Source of the DNA: Ascaris suum
Lineage: Eukaryota > Nematoda > Chromadorea > Rhabditida > Ascarididae
Direction of reading: 5' to 3'
NCBI GenBank assembly: GCA_013433145.1
Contig: CM024170.1
Span: 11,817,866-11,881,865, forward strand
DNA length: 64,000 nt
Position numbers and translations under genes: made by a program. Below are positions 63,439 to 64,000 of this stretch, piece by piece (position 1 is the stretch's first letter; every line of letters begins with the position of its first letter). The notes under the pieces were generated by a model. The model saw nothing but the letters and a program-made list of their open reading frames with translations. It did not search any database and was not told the DNA's origin.

Positions 63439-64000
63439 TTATATTTCGGCAATTTCAACAAAAACATGCAATAAGATAAAGAAATCTAAGCACGACTTAA
63501 CAACACTAATTGCCCATAGTTGAAGAGGTATTTGCATAGTGATACACAATATGATAATCACATCAATAGCGTTCCATTGATGTGCGCCTGCAATGCTAAG
63601 CGCTGGAACGTATATAAGAAAAGCGAATATATTAAATCCAAGTGAGAAGAAATCGAAGAACCAATGTAAACGCATCAATTCTTTATTGAAACGGAGTAGG
63701 CCACGTATCATCGCCAATATCATTACTATCATCATCTGTAATTAAGGTTAAACGTCAACCTTCGTACTTCAACTTAGATAGAATTCATTTTTAATGAGAA
63801 AAAGAAAAGCTAAAACTGTTTTCATCTAGAATTTTTTCAATTGCATTCACTCCTAAATGTAATTGTATAATATCAGCTAACGATCCTTTCAAAGAATCGA
63901 GTTTGGCCTTTTGCAAATACAAGTAAAAATCCCTCGTAATCAACATATAGGTAACAAATGTTAACATCAGTTTTAGCATTTTCGGCCAAATTGATATTCC
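63439..64000 (-). CDS. multi-span membrane protein, 3' part (gene continues beyond the window)
   Basis: Two minus-strand exons: 64000-63851 (open to the window edge) and 63735-63439 (ends TAA). The junction HLG|MMIVM uses a modest donor (GGA|GTGAAT) and a good acceptor (TTAATTACAG), giving a 115-bp intron in phase 0 that joins two halves of one hydrophobic helix. About 150 residues are visible with four or five membrane segments: MLKLMLTFVTYMLI, IIQLHLG/MMIVMILAMI, FSLGFNIFAFLIYV, DVIIILCITMQIPLQLW and CLDFFILLHVFVEI. Basic loops (RGLLRFNKELMR) separate them. It resembles nematode families of small multi-span proteins in general, but I cannot name one. Confidence 0.6.

Overview
This is a 64-kb piece of an AT-rich (roughly one-third G+C by eye) animal nuclear genome, most probably a nematode. 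The evidence is the split genes with GT...AG introns of 40 bp to several kb, splice acceptors of the TTTTCAG/TTTATAG type just upstream of start codons (the pattern of spliced-leader addition), an RTE-clade retrotransposon relic of the kind common in nematodes, and a 22-nt stretch that matches the nematode spliced leader SL1 at 21 positions. No bacterial operons, rRNA genes or CRISPR arrays are present. The species cannot be named from this sequence.

Layout. 1-6.7 kb: AT-rich, apparently non-coding, with a GC-richer island at 2.4-3.7 kb. 6.76-10.07 kb (+): a globin in four exons. 10.1-18.2 kb: intergenic, with an inverted-repeat element carrying the SL1-like segment (13.84-14.08 kb), a degenerate coding-like patch (15.4-16.9 kb) and a tRNA-like relic (17.3 kb). 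18.23-29.71 kb (+): an aldo-keto reductase of the L-galactose-dehydrogenase type in nine exons, with a predicted mitochondrial presequence; its introns hold TA arrays, a 22-bp minisatellite, a GC-rich island and an RTE relic in the opposite orientation. 30.33-34.22 kb (+): an unrecognised gene ending in a zinc-finger-like C2H2 motif. 37.90-38.40 kb (+): a small orphan gene with a 40-nt intron bounded by direct repeats. 39.4-40.6 kb: GC-rich island ending in a SINE-like element. 40.6-48.2 kb: AT-rich desert. 48.25-59.91 kb (+): a cation diffusion facilitator of the Mn type (two DxxxD motifs), with alternative 5' exons. 60-63.4 kb: mostly non-coding, with small possible exons. 63.44-64.0 kb (-): the 3' part of a multi-span membrane protein.

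The genes look like independent single-copy housekeeping or physiological genes: haem binding, NADPH-linked oxidoreduction, Mn2+/divalent-metal export, plus three unknowns. I see no operon, gene cluster or defence-type system. The most unusual signal is the SL1-like sequence at the tip of a long inverted repeat. Exon boundaries were chosen by hand from splice signals and agreement of reading phase. They are well supported for the reductase and the transporter, good for the globin, and tentative for the other genes. Eight long TA arrays, plus TTTA, CT and poly-G/poly-C tracts, punctuate the window.
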